DNA of 49,177 nt, from the NCBI GenBank assembly GCA_006226425.1, contig SBGX01000008.1:1-49177 (forward strand), read 5' to 3'. This document shows positions 9,016 through 19,072 of the stretch, piece after piece (positions within the stretch are counted from its first letter, which is position 1; every line of letters begins with the position of its first letter). The position numbers were made by a program, and so were the translations under genes. This stretch comes from Bacteroidota bacterium. Lineage in GTDB: Bacteria > Bacteroidota > Bacteroidia > Flavobacteriales_D > Crocinitomicaceae. The notes below the pieces were generated by a model, which saw only the letters and a program-made list of their open reading frames with translations, was not told the origin of the DNA and did no database searches.

Positions 9016-9789
9016 ATGGAAGCGATGAAACTTCACTATCGGGAAATGGGAGAGGGGCAGGCATTTGTCATTTTACATGGTCTGTTCGGATATTCGGATA
9101 ATTGGCAGACTCATGCCCGAAAACTGAGTGAGTATTACCGGGTCATTTTGGTCGATCAGCGAAATCACGGACATTCTCCCTGGAGTGAAGAGTTTTCCTA
9201 TGATCTGATGGCAGAGGATCTCAAAGAGTTGTTCGATGAACTTGAACTGGAAGAGGTGATTTTGCTTGGGCACTCCATGGGTGGGAAAACAGCTATGAAT
9301 TTTGCGCAGAAATACCAGGATCAATTGAGCAAACTAGTTGTAGTGGATATGGGAGTCAAGGCGTATCCGATGCACCATGAACAGATCATCGCAGGATTAA
9401 AAGCCATTCAATTGCGTCCCGGTTTGGGGAGAAGTGAAGCAGAAGAAACTCTGTCCGCATATGTGGACTCTCCCGGAGTCAAACAGTTTTTGCTGAAAAA
9501 CCTATACCGGGGACAGGATAAAGAATTGCAATGGCGTATGAATATTCCGGTTCTGGAGCGGGAGATGCCAGAGATTTTGAGCGCATTGGACCCGGCCCAG
9601 GAGGTGTATACCCCAACGCTATTTATTCGGGGAGAGGCATCAAACTATGTCTTGGATGAGGACTGGGAGGAAATCGAACGGATTTTCCCGGATGCTTCCC
9701 TGGAAACCATTCAAGGGGCCGGACACTGGGTGCATGCCGAAGCGCCCAAGGAATTTCTTGAAAGCGTGCTCAGCTTTTGTTTGAGATAG
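9016..9789 (+). CDS. Alpha/beta hydrolase (esterase-like, YbfF type)
   Basis: This 257-residue cytoplasmic hydrolase has the full serine-hydrolase set. The oxyanion loop is LHGLFGYSDNW, the strand-4 region is VDQRNHGHSPWS, the nucleophile elbow is GHSMGG (Ser) and the catalytic His is in GAGHWVHAEAP. An acid is likely in the TLFIRGEASNYV region. The arrangement resembles YbfF-like esterases and PLDB/MhpC-like hydrolases; the substrate is unknown. The longest frame begins at a TTG at 8956 inside the Ppx-like gene, but the ATG at 9016 (MEAMKLHYREMG) or 9025 gives a normal N-terminus and follows a promoter-like box. It has no signal peptide. Confidence 0.85.
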   Translation: MEAMKLHYREMGEGQAFVILHGLFGYSDNWQTHARKLSEYYRVILVDQRNHGHSPWSEEFSYDLMAEDLKELFDELELEEVILLGHSMGGKTAMNFAQKYQDQLSKLVVVDMGVKAYPMHHEQIIAGLKAIQLRPGLGRSEAEETLSAYVDSPGVKQFLLKNLYRGQDKELQWRMNIPVLEREMPEILSALDPAQEVYTPTLFIRGEASNYVLDEDWEEIERIFPDASLETIQGAGHWVHAEAPKEFLESVLSFCLR

Positions 9790-9831
9790 GATAAAGGTCA
9801 AACTTTTTTTGTTTTTCTTTGTTTCTACTCT

Positions 9832-11295
9832 GTGAGTTCAAAGAATGCCATAGTGATTGGGTCCGGGATTGCCGGATTAGCTAGTGCTTTGCGCTTGCGC
9901 GTGAAGGGTTATGAGGTGGACGTCTTTGAAGCAAACGATTATCCCGGAGGGAAGCTGGCAGAATTTCATTTGGGAGCGTATCGTTTTGATGCTGGGCCCT
10001 CATTATTTACCCTGCCTCAACTTTACACCGAATTATTCGAGTTGGCAGGCAAGAATCCAGAGGATTATTTTGGCTATCAACGTTGCGACAAAAGTGCCCA
10101 TTATTTTTACGAGGACGGAACCCGATTGCAGCTTCGGACCGATCGAAAGTCCATGCTGCAGGAAATAGAGAAGCAGATTGGAGTTTCAGGACAGGAAGTA
10201 GGGGAACACCTGGATCGAAGCGCCTTTATTTATGAAAAAACACGAGAAGCCTTTCTCGAAAACTCCTTGCATCGATTTCGAAATTATTTTTCCAGGGCTG
10301 TTTTAAGATGCCTGTTGGCCATGCCTCGCTTGCAGCTCATGGGCAGTATGCATGAATACAATGAAAAACGACTGAAAAATGAAAAATTAGTGCAGTTATT
10401 TGATCGTTATGCGACCTACAATGGTTCCGATCCCTATCAGGCACCTGGAATCCTGCATGTGATACCCCACCTGGAATATGGAATTGGTACTTTTTTTCCA
10501 GAAAAGGGCATGTACTCAATCGTTAGCGGATTGGTAAAACTCCTGGAAGATTTGGGGGTTCGATTGCACCTGAATGCTCCTGTTCAGGAAATTCTTCATG
10601 AGGGAAAGCGATTGACAGGGGTAAAAGTTCATGAGGAGGTAAAAATGGCTGATGTGGTGATCTGCAATATGGATGTGCGATTGGCTTACCGCAAACTCCT
10701 GCCACAATTGGAAATTCCTAAAAGAGTACGGGAACAGGAAAGCTCCAGTTCGGCCATGATCTTTTATTGGGGAATCAACAAGCAATTCCCCGAACTAGAC
10801 TTGCACAACATCTTTTTTTCCGAAAACTATCGGGAAGAGTTTGAGTGCATTTTCAAAAAAGCCGACGTGTACAAAGATCCCACAGTTTATATTCATGTGA
10901 GTTCCAAAATGTGTCCATCAGATGCCCCGGAAGGAAAAGAAAATTGGTTTGTGATGGTCAATGTTCCATCAGATCAGGGACAGGACTGGGAACGATTGCG
11001 GAATGAAATCAGACAGTCTGTTGTAGACAAATTAACCCGCATGTTGGGGGTGCCCATGGAAGATTTGATTGAAGAAGAACACTTTTTAGATCCGGTAAAA
11101 ATTGAACAGCGTACCGGGAGTTATCAGGGGGCATTATATGGTCCAAGCTCCAACAAGCGCATGGCGGCCTTTTTCCGTCATTCTAATTTCTCAAAGATCA
11201 AAGGACTTTATTTCGTTGGCGGAAGTGTCCATCCTGGAGGAGGAATTCCGTTGGCTCTCCTGTCTGCTAAAATTTCGTTAAAGGAAATAAGCTGA
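9832..11295 (+). CDS. CrtI-family carotenoid desaturase (phytoene desaturase-like)
   Basis: This 487-residue FAD-dependent oxidoreductase introduces or isomerises double bonds in carotenoids at the inner membrane. The N-terminal dinucleotide-binding fold reads VIGSGIAGLASALRLRVKGYE, then EANDYPGGK, a strong CrtI signature. DAGPSLFTLP follows, and the C-terminal FAD contact is GLYFVGGSVHPGGGIPLALLSAK. The length is typical. In Bacteroidota, both CrtI (phytoene to lycopene) and CrtD (1-hydroxycarotenoid 3,4-desaturase) have this form and I cannot separate them here. No crtB, cruF or other pigment gene is nearby, so this one stands apart from a carotenoid cluster. The start is the GTG at 9832, because the GxGxxG motif must fall within about 10 residues of the N-terminus. 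Confidence 0.85.
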   Translation: MSSKNAIVIGSGIAGLASALRLRVKGYEVDVFEANDYPGGKLAEFHLGAYRFDAGPSLFTLPQLYTELFELAGKNPEDYFGYQRCDKSAHYFYEDGTRLQLRTDRKSMLQEIEKQIGVSGQEVGEHLDRSAFIYEKTREAFLENSLHRFRNYFSRAVLRCLLAMPRLQLMGSMHEYNEKRLKNEKLVQLFDRYATYNGSDPYQAPGILHVIPHLEYGIGTFFPEKGMYSIVSGLVKLLEDLGVRLHLNAPVQEILHEGKRLTGVKVHEEVKMADVVICNMDVRLAYRKLLPQLEIPKRVREQESSSSAMIFYWGINKQFPELDLHNIFFSENYREEFECIFKKADVYKDPTVYIHVSSKMCPSDAPEGKENWFVMVNVPSDQGQDWERLRNEIRQSVVDKLTRMLGVPMEDLIEEEHFLDPVKIEQRTGSYQGALYGPSSNKRMAAFFRHSNFSKIKGLYFVGGSVHPGGGIPLALLSAKISLKEIS

Positions 11296-11309
11296 TCTGG
11301 ATGAATCCT

Positions 11310-11317
11310 TATATTTG
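11310..11317 (+). promoter_or_regulatory. Candidate -7 box of the OmpA lipoprotein gene
   Basis: TATATTTG matches TAnnTTTG exactly and ends 19 bases before the ATG at 11337. It lies inside the longer frame starting at 11301, so that longer start is unlikely. Confidence 0.5.
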
Positions 11318-11336
11318 TGGTAAAACTAAAGTAATC

Positions 11337-12254
11337 ATGAATTTGAACCGACTTTTCATTGCTGGATGCTGCTTAACACTTCTGACGACTTCCTGTGTTG
11401 TGAGTAAAAAGAAATACATTAACATGCAACAAGAGCTGGAAGCGAAGAACAAACAGTTGACAGATAACCTGGGGCAGACTCAAAACAAGTTATTTCAGGC
11501 GGAGAATAAGATCAGTGGGCTGAACAATGAATTGGTGGTGAAGAACAGCAATCTGGAAGCGCGTGACGAGCGGATCAAAGACCTGAAAGAACAATTAACA
11601 GATTGCAAGGAATTGCGAGACAAACAGTTGGATCAGGTGGGAGATTTGACCGTATTGAACCAGGCGGCCAATGATAACATTAAGGAGACCTTGTCCCAGC
11701 TTGAACAAAAAGACAAATACATCAATTTACTCCAGGCGGCCAAAACCAAGGCTGACTCGATCAATCTGGCGCTGGCGATCAATCTGAAGGGAGTTTTGAA
11801 AGATGGGCTGGAAGATGACGATGTGGAAATTAAAGTAGATAAAACCGTCGTTTTTGTGAATCTCTCGGATAAAGTGTTGTTCAAAAGTGGAAGCGCCGTG
11901 CTGTCCGACAAAGCAGATGAAGTATTGGCAAACATCGCCAAGATCATTCAGTCACGTCCAGATTTAGAGGTCATGATCGAAGGATATACAGACAATGTGC
12001 CGATCAAAAACAACTGTATGATGGACAACTGGGATTTGAGTGTGAAGCGTTCAACGGCCGTGGTCAGAGCTTTGCAGGAGAAGCACAATGTGAATCCGAA
12101 TCGCTTGATTGCAGCTGGTCGGGGAGAGTACAACGCACTGGTAGAGAATAATACACCGGAGAATAAAGCGAAGAACCGTCGTACCCGGATTATTATCATG
12201 CCGAAGTTGAATCAGTTTTACGACCTCCTAAACCCGAATAACGTACCGGAATAA
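11337..12254 (+). CDS. OmpA-family lipoprotein with coiled coil
   Basis: This 305-residue envelope protein starts MNLNRLFIAGCCLTLLTTSC, a lipoprotein signal whose lipobox Cys is followed by VVSKKK. A long heptad-rich coiled coil (about residues 25-150) spans the periplasm. The C-terminal OmpA/MotB-like domain contains KVLFKSGSAVLSDKADEVLANIA and the peptidoglycan-binding segment IEGYTDNVPI...NWDLSVKRS, ending NRRTRIIIMPKL. It should tether the outer membrane to peptidoglycan, much as Pal does. A single promoter box directly precedes it and the next gene has its own, so it is probably monocistronic. I chose the ATG at 11337 because the signal peptide begins there and the promoter box lies upstream of it. 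Confidence 0.9.
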   Translation: MNLNRLFIAGCCLTLLTTSCVVSKKKYINMQQELEAKNKQLTDNLGQTQNKLFQAENKISGLNNELVVKNSNLEARDERIKDLKEQLTDCKELRDKQLDQVGDLTVLNQAANDNIKETLSQLEQKDKYINLLQAAKTKADSINLALAINLKGVLKDGLEDDDVEIKVDKTVVFVNLSDKVLFKSGSAVLSDKADEVLANIAKIIQSRPDLEVMIEGYTDNVPIKNNCMMDNWDLSVKRSTAVVRALQEKHNVNPNRLIAAGRGEYNALVENNTPENKAKNRRTRIIIMPKLNQFYDLLNPNNVPE

Positions 12255-12290
12255 TATCCCTCCCATAGGAGAAAGCTTCTTTCTTAGTGA

Positions 12291-13955
<1,665 letters not shown>

Positions 13956-13964
13956 TCTGAATCG

Positions 13965-14891
13965 CTAAAATTTGAGGAGCCACTCCAGTGTGGGGATGGG
14001 TTCGGCAATAGACCAGGAATGGGGATGTTTTCGTCCGTCTGAGCGGTAGCCCTTGTCTTGAGTAATGGTGATTACAGCATTTGGATTGCCGTGATGATAG
14101 AGGTAGTTAATGAACCTTGATCCCGTTGTGACATTGGCATCGGAAAGGTCTCTGCAACGCTCTTGAATGAGCCAGTTCACATCAATTTCATGAATTACCT
14201 GAACCGGAATTTGATGCAGGTGCCTGGCATTTCCGCCAGTCTCGTGTCCGTAAGTGAAACAGGAATGCTGGATGTAGTTCGCACGATCTTTTTCGGCATC
14301 ACCAAAGTTTTGTGCATAATAGTCCAGTATCCAGCGTGCCTCACCCTTTCCTAACTTATTGGCTTCCTCCAGGGGACAGGAACGTTCCAGTTCCCGATGA
14401 CAGTAATCATTCAGGGCGAGGTGATCCAAAGGTGGATCTACGCCAAAAATTGCTTTTGGAATCACCGATGAATCTCCCTTTTCAACAGCCATTTCTGTGA
14501 AACGAAAGGTGGTGTATGCACCAAGAGAAAATCCTCCCATGTAAAGTTTGTCATGGATAGCATAATCTTTCATTGCCTGGAGAATAGCAGCCCTGATTTG
14601 TTGATACGTATCTTCATTAATCAGAAATTGGGATTGATCAATGCCAATGGTTTTGACGCGATAGTTCATGGCAGAATCGGGAATAGAGCATTCCTTTGGA
14701 ATTCGGGAGGCAATTCCGGCACCACCATCAAAAAGCACCAGGAGTGCTCGGGGATGTTGGACTTCATTTAATGAGAGATAAGCTTTCTCCTGATTGGTGG
14801 TGTTTTGGGAAAAGGAGAACCCTCCAAAAAGGAAACATTGGAATGTTAGATAGAAAATCTTGATTGTAGTAAGTGATCGTTTATTGTTCAT
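13965..14891 (-). CDS. Secreted alpha/beta-hydrolase-like protein
   Basis: The protein has 308 residues from the ATG at 14891, where MNNKRSLTTIKIFYLTFQCF begins a signal peptide that ends near FGGFSFSQ. The mature part begins its fold with ALLVLFDGGAG, a possible oxyanion strand. The elbow GGFSLGA fits the G-x-S-x-G nucleophile motif, and a late His (HPHSW, or GHETGG earlier) could complete a triad. It resembles serine esterases or acyltransferases in outline only; no closer family is apparent. It should act in the periplasm or outside the cell. An exact TAnnTTTG box at 14924-14931 on the minus strand lies upstream of 14891 but downstream of the longer start at 14945, so the longer start is rejected. 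It converges on the ABC-F gene with 9 bases between stops. Confidence 0.75.
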   Translation of the reverse strand: MNNKRSLTTIKIFYLTFQCFLFGGFSFSQNTTNQEKAYLSLNEVQHPRALLVLFDGGAGIASRIPKECSIPDSAMNYRVKTIGIDQSQFLINEDTYQQIRAAILQAMKDYAIHDKLYMGGFSLGAYTTFRFTEMAVEKGDSSVIPKAIFGVDPPLDHLALNDYCHRELERSCPLEEANKLGKGEARWILDYYAQNFGDAEKDRANYIQHSCFTYGHETGGNARHLHQIPVQVIHEIDVNWLIQERCRDLSDANVTTGSRFINYLYHHGNPNAVITITQDKGYRSDGRKHPHSWSIAEPIPTLEWLLKF

Positions 14892-14923
14892 TCCTTCAGG
14901 ATTAGATTGATCAAATGATTTCT

Positions 14924-14931
14924 CAAAACTA
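14924..14931 (-). promoter_or_regulatory. Candidate -7 box of the secreted hydrolase gene
   Basis: The minus strand reads TAGTTTTG, an exact TAnnTTTG match, 32 bases before the ATG at 14891. A TTTG 15 bases further upstream is closer than the usual -33 spacing. Confidence 0.45.
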
Positions 14932-15119
14932 AGGAAGGACAGCATGCAAAGCTGTTAAAGAAATGTAAATTAGAGCAAATTAACAGTTCTGAAATATGGA
15001 CCGGGCACGATCAAATTGATCGGAGAACTAGCAAAAAACCGAGTTAGGAATCCAAACAGACTATTCAAGCTGTTTCTGAATTTAGCCCTTAAAAAGGTAA
15101 TTTAGAGGCTCAGTTTAAA

Positions 15120-15818
15120 ATGAAGAATATGAAGTTATTTTACCTTGTGATCGCTATTTGTTGCACGTCCTTTTTGGTGAAGGCCCAAAATTTTGTTTAT
15201 AGTACACCGATGCACCTCGTAGATACGCTAGAGGGAAGCAGCGAGGAAAATGACATTAAGTTCAAGCCTCAAGTCGCAAAAAACACGACGTTCTTATGGT
15301 CTACCATTGAAAAGAGTATTCCTGCAGAATGGGATGTTTCCGTTTGTGACCATATCAATTGTTATGTAGGGGTTCCTAAGAAAGGAGTCATGACACCAAT
15401 TACGAAGGAAGAGTTTGACAATGGAACGGAAGCTTTTATGAAACTAACAGCCATCCACATGAATGTTCCAGGAGAAGCCTTTGTCAAGTTCCTGGTATAT
15501 GATGAGGCAAATCCAACCATGGGAGATACGATTACTTTCAGATTGATTTATGGTGAAACGGCCTCCCTAACAGATCATGGAACGACTTCGGAGATTCAAC
15601 TTTATCCGAATCCGGCATCAGACAAATTGTTTATTGCATCAGATTCAAAGGAAATCCAGGTGGTTTCAATCTATGATCAGCTAGGTCGAAAGAAATTCAG
15701 TGAAACAATGAACCTGAAGCAGGGAGTTAATGTTTCAGAACTTGAAAAAGGAGTTTATCTGGTAACTTTCGAGGATCAACAAGGAAATAGATATCAGGAT
15801 CGTTTCATTAAGAAGTAA
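15120..15818 (+). CDS. T9SS-sorted secreted protein, first gene of the copper-oxidase-like unit
   Basis: This 232-residue protein has a signal peptide (MKNMKLFYLVIAICCTSFLVKAQ). A beta-rich central domain of about 125 residues follows, with two Cys close together (VCDHINC). The last 75 residues form a T9SS type A sorting domain (IQLYPNPASDKLFI ... EKGVYLVTFEDQQGNRYQDRFIKK). Small proteins of this plan are common in Flavobacteriales and have no known role. Only 12 bases separate it from the next gene and it is in the same direction as both copper-oxidase-like genes, so the three are probably co-transcribed. A weak TAATTTAG box lies at 15098-15105. The central domain carries no recognised copper motif, so any link to copper is by context only. 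Confidence 0.85.
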   Translation: MKNMKLFYLVIAICCTSFLVKAQNFVYSTPMHLVDTLEGSSEENDIKFKPQVAKNTTFLWSTIEKSIPAEWDVSVCDHINCYVGVPKKGVMTPITKEEFDNGTEAFMKLTAIHMNVPGEAFVKFLVYDEANPTMGDTITFRLIYGETASLTDHGTTSEIQLYPNPASDKLFIASDSKEIQVVSIYDQLGRKKFSETMNLKQGVNVSELEKGVYLVTFEDQQGNRYQDRFIKK

Positions 15819-15830
15819 AGAAGCTAAGAT

Positions 15831-16703
15831 ATGCCGGGCTGGGGAAAGAAATTGGTTGCGCTAGGGTTGTTCTTTGCGCTCTGTACACCTCTTTTCGCGG
15901 AAAAATTGATTGATACCCTGTTTTTGAATCAGGGGAAAATAGAAATGGTGGACGGCGTCCAGATGCCTTATTTTTCCTTCAATAGCACCTCCGTTTTTTC
16001 GAAGGAGAATACAAGGTTATTAGTGGATGTAGGGGATTCCCTCGAGTTATTGATCGTGAATACAGATTCTGTGGATCATGCATTTCAGGTCAAGGGGTTG
16101 ACGGCATCTACGTCAATTTCCGCCAATGATTCAGTTTGGGTGAATGTTGAGTTAACTGAAACAGGTGCATTTATCTATTATGACCCTTCTGCCGGAGAAA
16201 AATATCGGTACATGGGAGCTGCCGGGATGATTGTTGTTCGAAATCCAAATCAGCAGACAAGTGATTTTTACTGGAACATGAAGGATCATCAGTCCGTTTA
16301 CAACGTAAGCTTATCCGAAGGTCAGAATGTGGATTGGTCACAATACTACCCGGACTATTTTACCATTAATGGAAGAAGTAATCCGGATATCAATGCGGAC
16401 CCTGCTGCGAGAGTGGCTGGAAAAGTAGGGGATACCTTACACATATACATGGTAAATACGGGACAATCGATCCATTCGATTCATTTTCATGGTTATCATG
16501 CGAAGATTATGTACTCGAGCAAGTTTCCGGATCACGTCGGGAGAAACAAAGATACCTTTCCGATCTATGGAATGGAGGTGGTGGCACTTGAACTCGTGCC
16601 GCATCAACCGGGAGAATATCCGGTTCACGATCACAACCTCGTGGCGGTTTCAGCGGGAAACATATATCCGAACGGAATGTTCTTAACCCTATTGATTGAG
16701 TAA
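15831..16703 (+). CDS. Secreted multicopper-oxidase-like protein with only its C-terminal copper half retained
   Basis: The protein has 290 residues with a signal peptide (MPGWGKKLVALGLFFALCTPLFA). It has two cupredoxin-like domains and no T9SS tail. In domain 1, the position of the HxxHxHG motif reads HAFQVKG (H83, Q86, K88), and the position of the YHCH motif reads YYDP (116-119), so copper ligands are lost. In domain 2, HSIHFHG is intact (H215, H218, H220), and the HCH position reads H266-D267-H268 within PGEYPVHDHNL: the histidines for type 2/3 copper are kept but the type 1 Cys is Asp. The HDHNL context recalls domain 2 of NirK-type nitrite reductases and two-domain oxidases. The next gene starts 1 base after the stop. 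On its own it should not form a type 1 copper centre. Confidence 0.8.
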   Translation: MPGWGKKLVALGLFFALCTPLFAEKLIDTLFLNQGKIEMVDGVQMPYFSFNSTSVFSKENTRLLVDVGDSLELLIVNTDSVDHAFQVKGLTASTSISANDSVWVNVELTETGAFIYYDPSAGEKYRYMGAAGMIVVRNPNQQTSDFYWNMKDHQSVYNVSLSEGQNVDWSQYYPDYFTINGRSNPDINADPAARVAGKVGDTLHIYMVNTGQSIHSIHFHGYHAKIMYSSKFPDHVGRNKDTFPIYGMEVVALELVPHQPGEYPVHDHNLVAVSAGNIYPNGMFLTLLIE

Positions 16704-16704
16704 G

Positions 16705-17952
16705 ATGAAAAAGTACTTTCCGTTTATTTTTACATTGATAAGTTGCTTCACGACGATACTTGCTCAGGAAGAAAACTTCTTTTTGATCGCCAGGAACAAA
16801 GGAGAGAAAATCCTAACGACGGGAGATACGATCAGAACTTTTGGTTTCGCAAGGAAGCTGAGTGAGCAACCAGGTGTTCCTGGACCCACCCTGGTGGTGA
16901 AGGAAGGAGATTCAGTGCATATTGATCTCCTGAATATGTCGCAAGGGGCTCCGCACACAATTCACCTACATGGCTTGGACGTGGATCAGCAAAATGATGG
17001 GGTGCCTCACCTGTCTTTTGAAATTCCACACATGGAGCATGGTTTCTATCACTTCAAGGCTCCACATCCTGGGACCTATCTTTATCATTGTCACGTGGCA
17101 TCTACGATCCATGTGCAGGCAGGAATGTATGGACTGATTATCGTCAAACCATCTGATGGGAGTAATAAGACCTGGGATGGAGGCGAGTCCTTCGTGAATG
17201 AGCATAGCTATTTTTTGTCTGAGATCGATACGGTTTGGCATCGGGACTCCGTGCTGCTACATCCTTACGATACCAGTCATGTAATGAATCACATTCAAAT
17301 TCCTCATTTTGACCCACAGTTTTTCCTGATTAACGGACTGTCTGACCAACAGCTTCTGGATTCGAATGTCGTTTTTGAAAGCTCAATGGGGCAGCAAGAC
17401 TTCGTACGCCTGGCCAATATTGGATTTTGTGGTGTGCGAGTCATCTTTCCGCAGCAATTGAAAGCCCGGATAGTCTCTTCTGACGGAAGACCTTTCGAAA
17501 CGGAAGAAAGCTCGGATACCATTTATGTTTACCCGGGAGAACGTTATGGTGTATTGACGAAATCCAGCGTGGAATTCTCAGATCAAATTCGCTTTGAGTA
17601 TCTGGATTTGAATACGAATCAACTCAAGAATACACAAGTGATTCCGGTATCGGTTCAGGGACAGTTAGGTCTTCCAAATTTTGATCAGGAAGAAATCACG
17701 GCCCAACTTGTTCCAAACCCCTTTTATGGAAATACGGATTTGCACTTGTCGCTTCGGGAGGGACGTGAGCTGACATTCAAAATTTATGACTTACAGGGAA
17801 GGCTGGTTGAGGAGCATGAAGAGCGTTTTTTTACCGTTGGACAACATGAAGTAGCCTTAGGGAAGAGTCTCCGTGAAAGTGGAATCTATACGCTTCAGAT
17901 CATTTCTGCCGGGAATGTCATCCAACTCGAAAAGTTACTGAGATTAGAATAA
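16705..17952 (+). CDS. T9SS-sorted multicopper-oxidase-like protein with the type 1 copper domain
   Basis: The protein has 415 residues from the ATG at 16705 (MKKYFPFIFTLISCFTTILAQ, a signal peptide); the longer TTG start at 16696 overlaps the previous gene and is unlikely. Domain 1 has a full copper set: HTIHLHG (H84, H87, H89), then YHCHVASTIHVQAGMYG (H128, C129, H130, H136, M141), which supplies type 1 ligands H84, C129, H136, M141 and four type 2/3 histidines. Domain 2 looks like the middle domain of multicopper oxidases (DGRPFETEES...VYPGERYGVLTK) and has no copper histidines. The last 85 residues are a T9SS sorting domain (LVPNPFYGNTDLHLS ... ESGIYTLQIIS). It follows its partner gene by 1 base. 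It should act at the cell surface as an oxidase of metals or phenols, probably together with the upstream protein. Confidence 0.85.
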   Translation: MKKYFPFIFTLISCFTTILAQEENFFLIARNKGEKILTTGDTIRTFGFARKLSEQPGVPGPTLVVKEGDSVHIDLLNMSQGAPHTIHLHGLDVDQQNDGVPHLSFEIPHMEHGFYHFKAPHPGTYLYHCHVASTIHVQAGMYGLIIVKPSDGSNKTWDGGESFVNEHSYFLSEIDTVWHRDSVLLHPYDTSHVMNHIQIPHFDPQFFLINGLSDQQLLDSNVVFESSMGQQDFVRLANIGFCGVRVIFPQQLKARIVSSDGRPFETEESSDTIYVYPGERYGVLTKSSVEFSDQIRFEYLDLNTNQLKNTQVIPVSVQGQLGLPNFDQEEITAQLVPNPFYGNTDLHLSLREGRELTFKIYDLQGRLVEEHEERFFTVGQHEVALGKSLRESGIYTLQIISAGNVIQLEKLLRLE

Positions 17953-18009
17953 TCTGGAAGTCGAAGAAGCGATCAAAGTAGTATATTTAGGCTTGCAAAA
18001 GTAAGCAAG

Positions 18010-19059
18010 ATGTATACCCAAAGACGTTTTCCATTCAGAAGTGTGATACAATGGACCCGAAGAGAATTGATTTTCTTCCTGATACTCTCCATCATATTTA
18101 CCGTACTCTATGAGCTATTGAATGTGAAATGGTTACAGGTTCCGTTAACACCAGTCGGATTAATCGGTACGGCTGTGGCGTTTATGGTCGGTTTTCAAAA
18201 TAATGCGGCTTATGACCGGATTTGGGAGGCTCGTAAAATATGGGGAGGGATCGTGAATGCGTCTCGTTCACTCATTATTACGACGAAGGATAGCTTCTAT
18301 ATGCACCGGACCGAGGCGAGCAGAGATGAGTCGGAAGTACTGCGAATCATCACACATCGTCATATTGCCTGGTTGACGGCCTTAAGATATGCTATGCGGG
18401 AAAAGAAGTCCTGGGAAACTTCTTATGAAAAAATGTTCAGGAAAGGAGGGTTCCATTACTTGATCCCAGAGTATAAAAGTTCACTGGAGGAAGAGTTGAA
18501 GTCTTATCTGTCAGAAGAAGAATTGCGCTATGTGTTGTCTAAGGATAACAAGCCAAATGCTCTGATTAGTCTTCAGTCAAAGCACCTGAGAGCTCTGACA
18601 AACGAAAAGAAATTGTGGGATTTCAGTCTCTTGAATTTGCAAGGAATTTTGCAGGAATTGACAGCATTGCAGGGAAAAGCAGAACGCATCAAAAATTTCC
18701 CCTATCCCAAACAGTATGGAAGCATTGGTTATCATTTTGTACACATTTTCATGTGGTTGCTACCGATGGCGATTATTCCGGCCTTTGCAAGCATGGGAGA
18801 GGATATTTCAAAAACAATTCCCTGGATTGGGGATTATTTCATCTGGATGAATATCCCTTTTACCGTCATTGTGATCTGGGTTTTTAATACGATGTTACGG
18901 ATCGGGCTGGCAGGGGAGAATCCCTTTGAGGGTTCCCCAAACGATGTGCCCATTTCCAATATTTCCAGAGGGATTACTCGAGATATCCTGCAAATAATTG
19001 AAGAGGACCCGGATCAAATTCCGGAACCTTTTGAGAATGTGAATGATATACAGATGTAG
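18010..19059 (+). CDS. Bestrophin-family (UPF0187/YneE) anion channel
   Basis: This 349-residue membrane protein of the bacterial bestrophin family forms pentameric chloride or anion channels in the inner membrane. Recognisable parts are the N-terminal RRFPFRSVIQWTRRELIFF, the pore helix region VPLTPVGLIGTAVAFMVGFQNNAAYDRIWEARKIWGGIVNASRSL (the FxxxxxxNxAYxRWWExRxxWG pattern), and later helices around HFVHIFMWLLPMAIIPAFA and IPFTVIVIWVFNTMLRIG, then the GENPFEGSPNDVPI segment conserved near the C-terminus. The length is slightly above the usual 300. A short inverted repeat (CTTGC-N8-GCAAG) ends just before the ATG. It converges on the GNAT gene with 13 bases between stops. It is not obviously linked to the copper genes, though it follows them by 57 bases. 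Confidence 0.9.
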   Translation: MYTQRRFPFRSVIQWTRRELIFFLILSIIFTVLYELLNVKWLQVPLTPVGLIGTAVAFMVGFQNNAAYDRIWEARKIWGGIVNASRSLIITTKDSFYMHRTEASRDESEVLRIITHRHIAWLTALRYAMREKKSWETSYEKMFRKGGFHYLIPEYKSSLEEELKSYLSEEELRYVLSKDNKPNALISLQSKHLRALTNEKKLWDFSLLNLQGILQELTALQGKAERIKNFPYPKQYGSIGYHFVHIFMWLLPMAIIPAFASMGEDISKTIPWIGDYFIWMNIPFTVIVIWVFNTMLRIGLAGENPFEGSPNDVPISNISRGITRDILQIIEEDPDQIPEPFENVNDIQM

Positions 19060-19072
19060 CTTTCGATAGGGG

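Noticed and set aside
12261-12285. Short hairpin after the OmpA lipoprotein gene
   Set aside because: AGAAAG and CTTTCT pair around a 3-base loop but no T-run follows, so it is too weak to call a terminator.
17992-18009. Short inverted repeat (CTTGC-N8-GCAAG) directly before the bestrophin ATG
   Set aside because: Five-base arms at this spacing are expected by chance in a window of this size; it is only mentioned in the gene entry.
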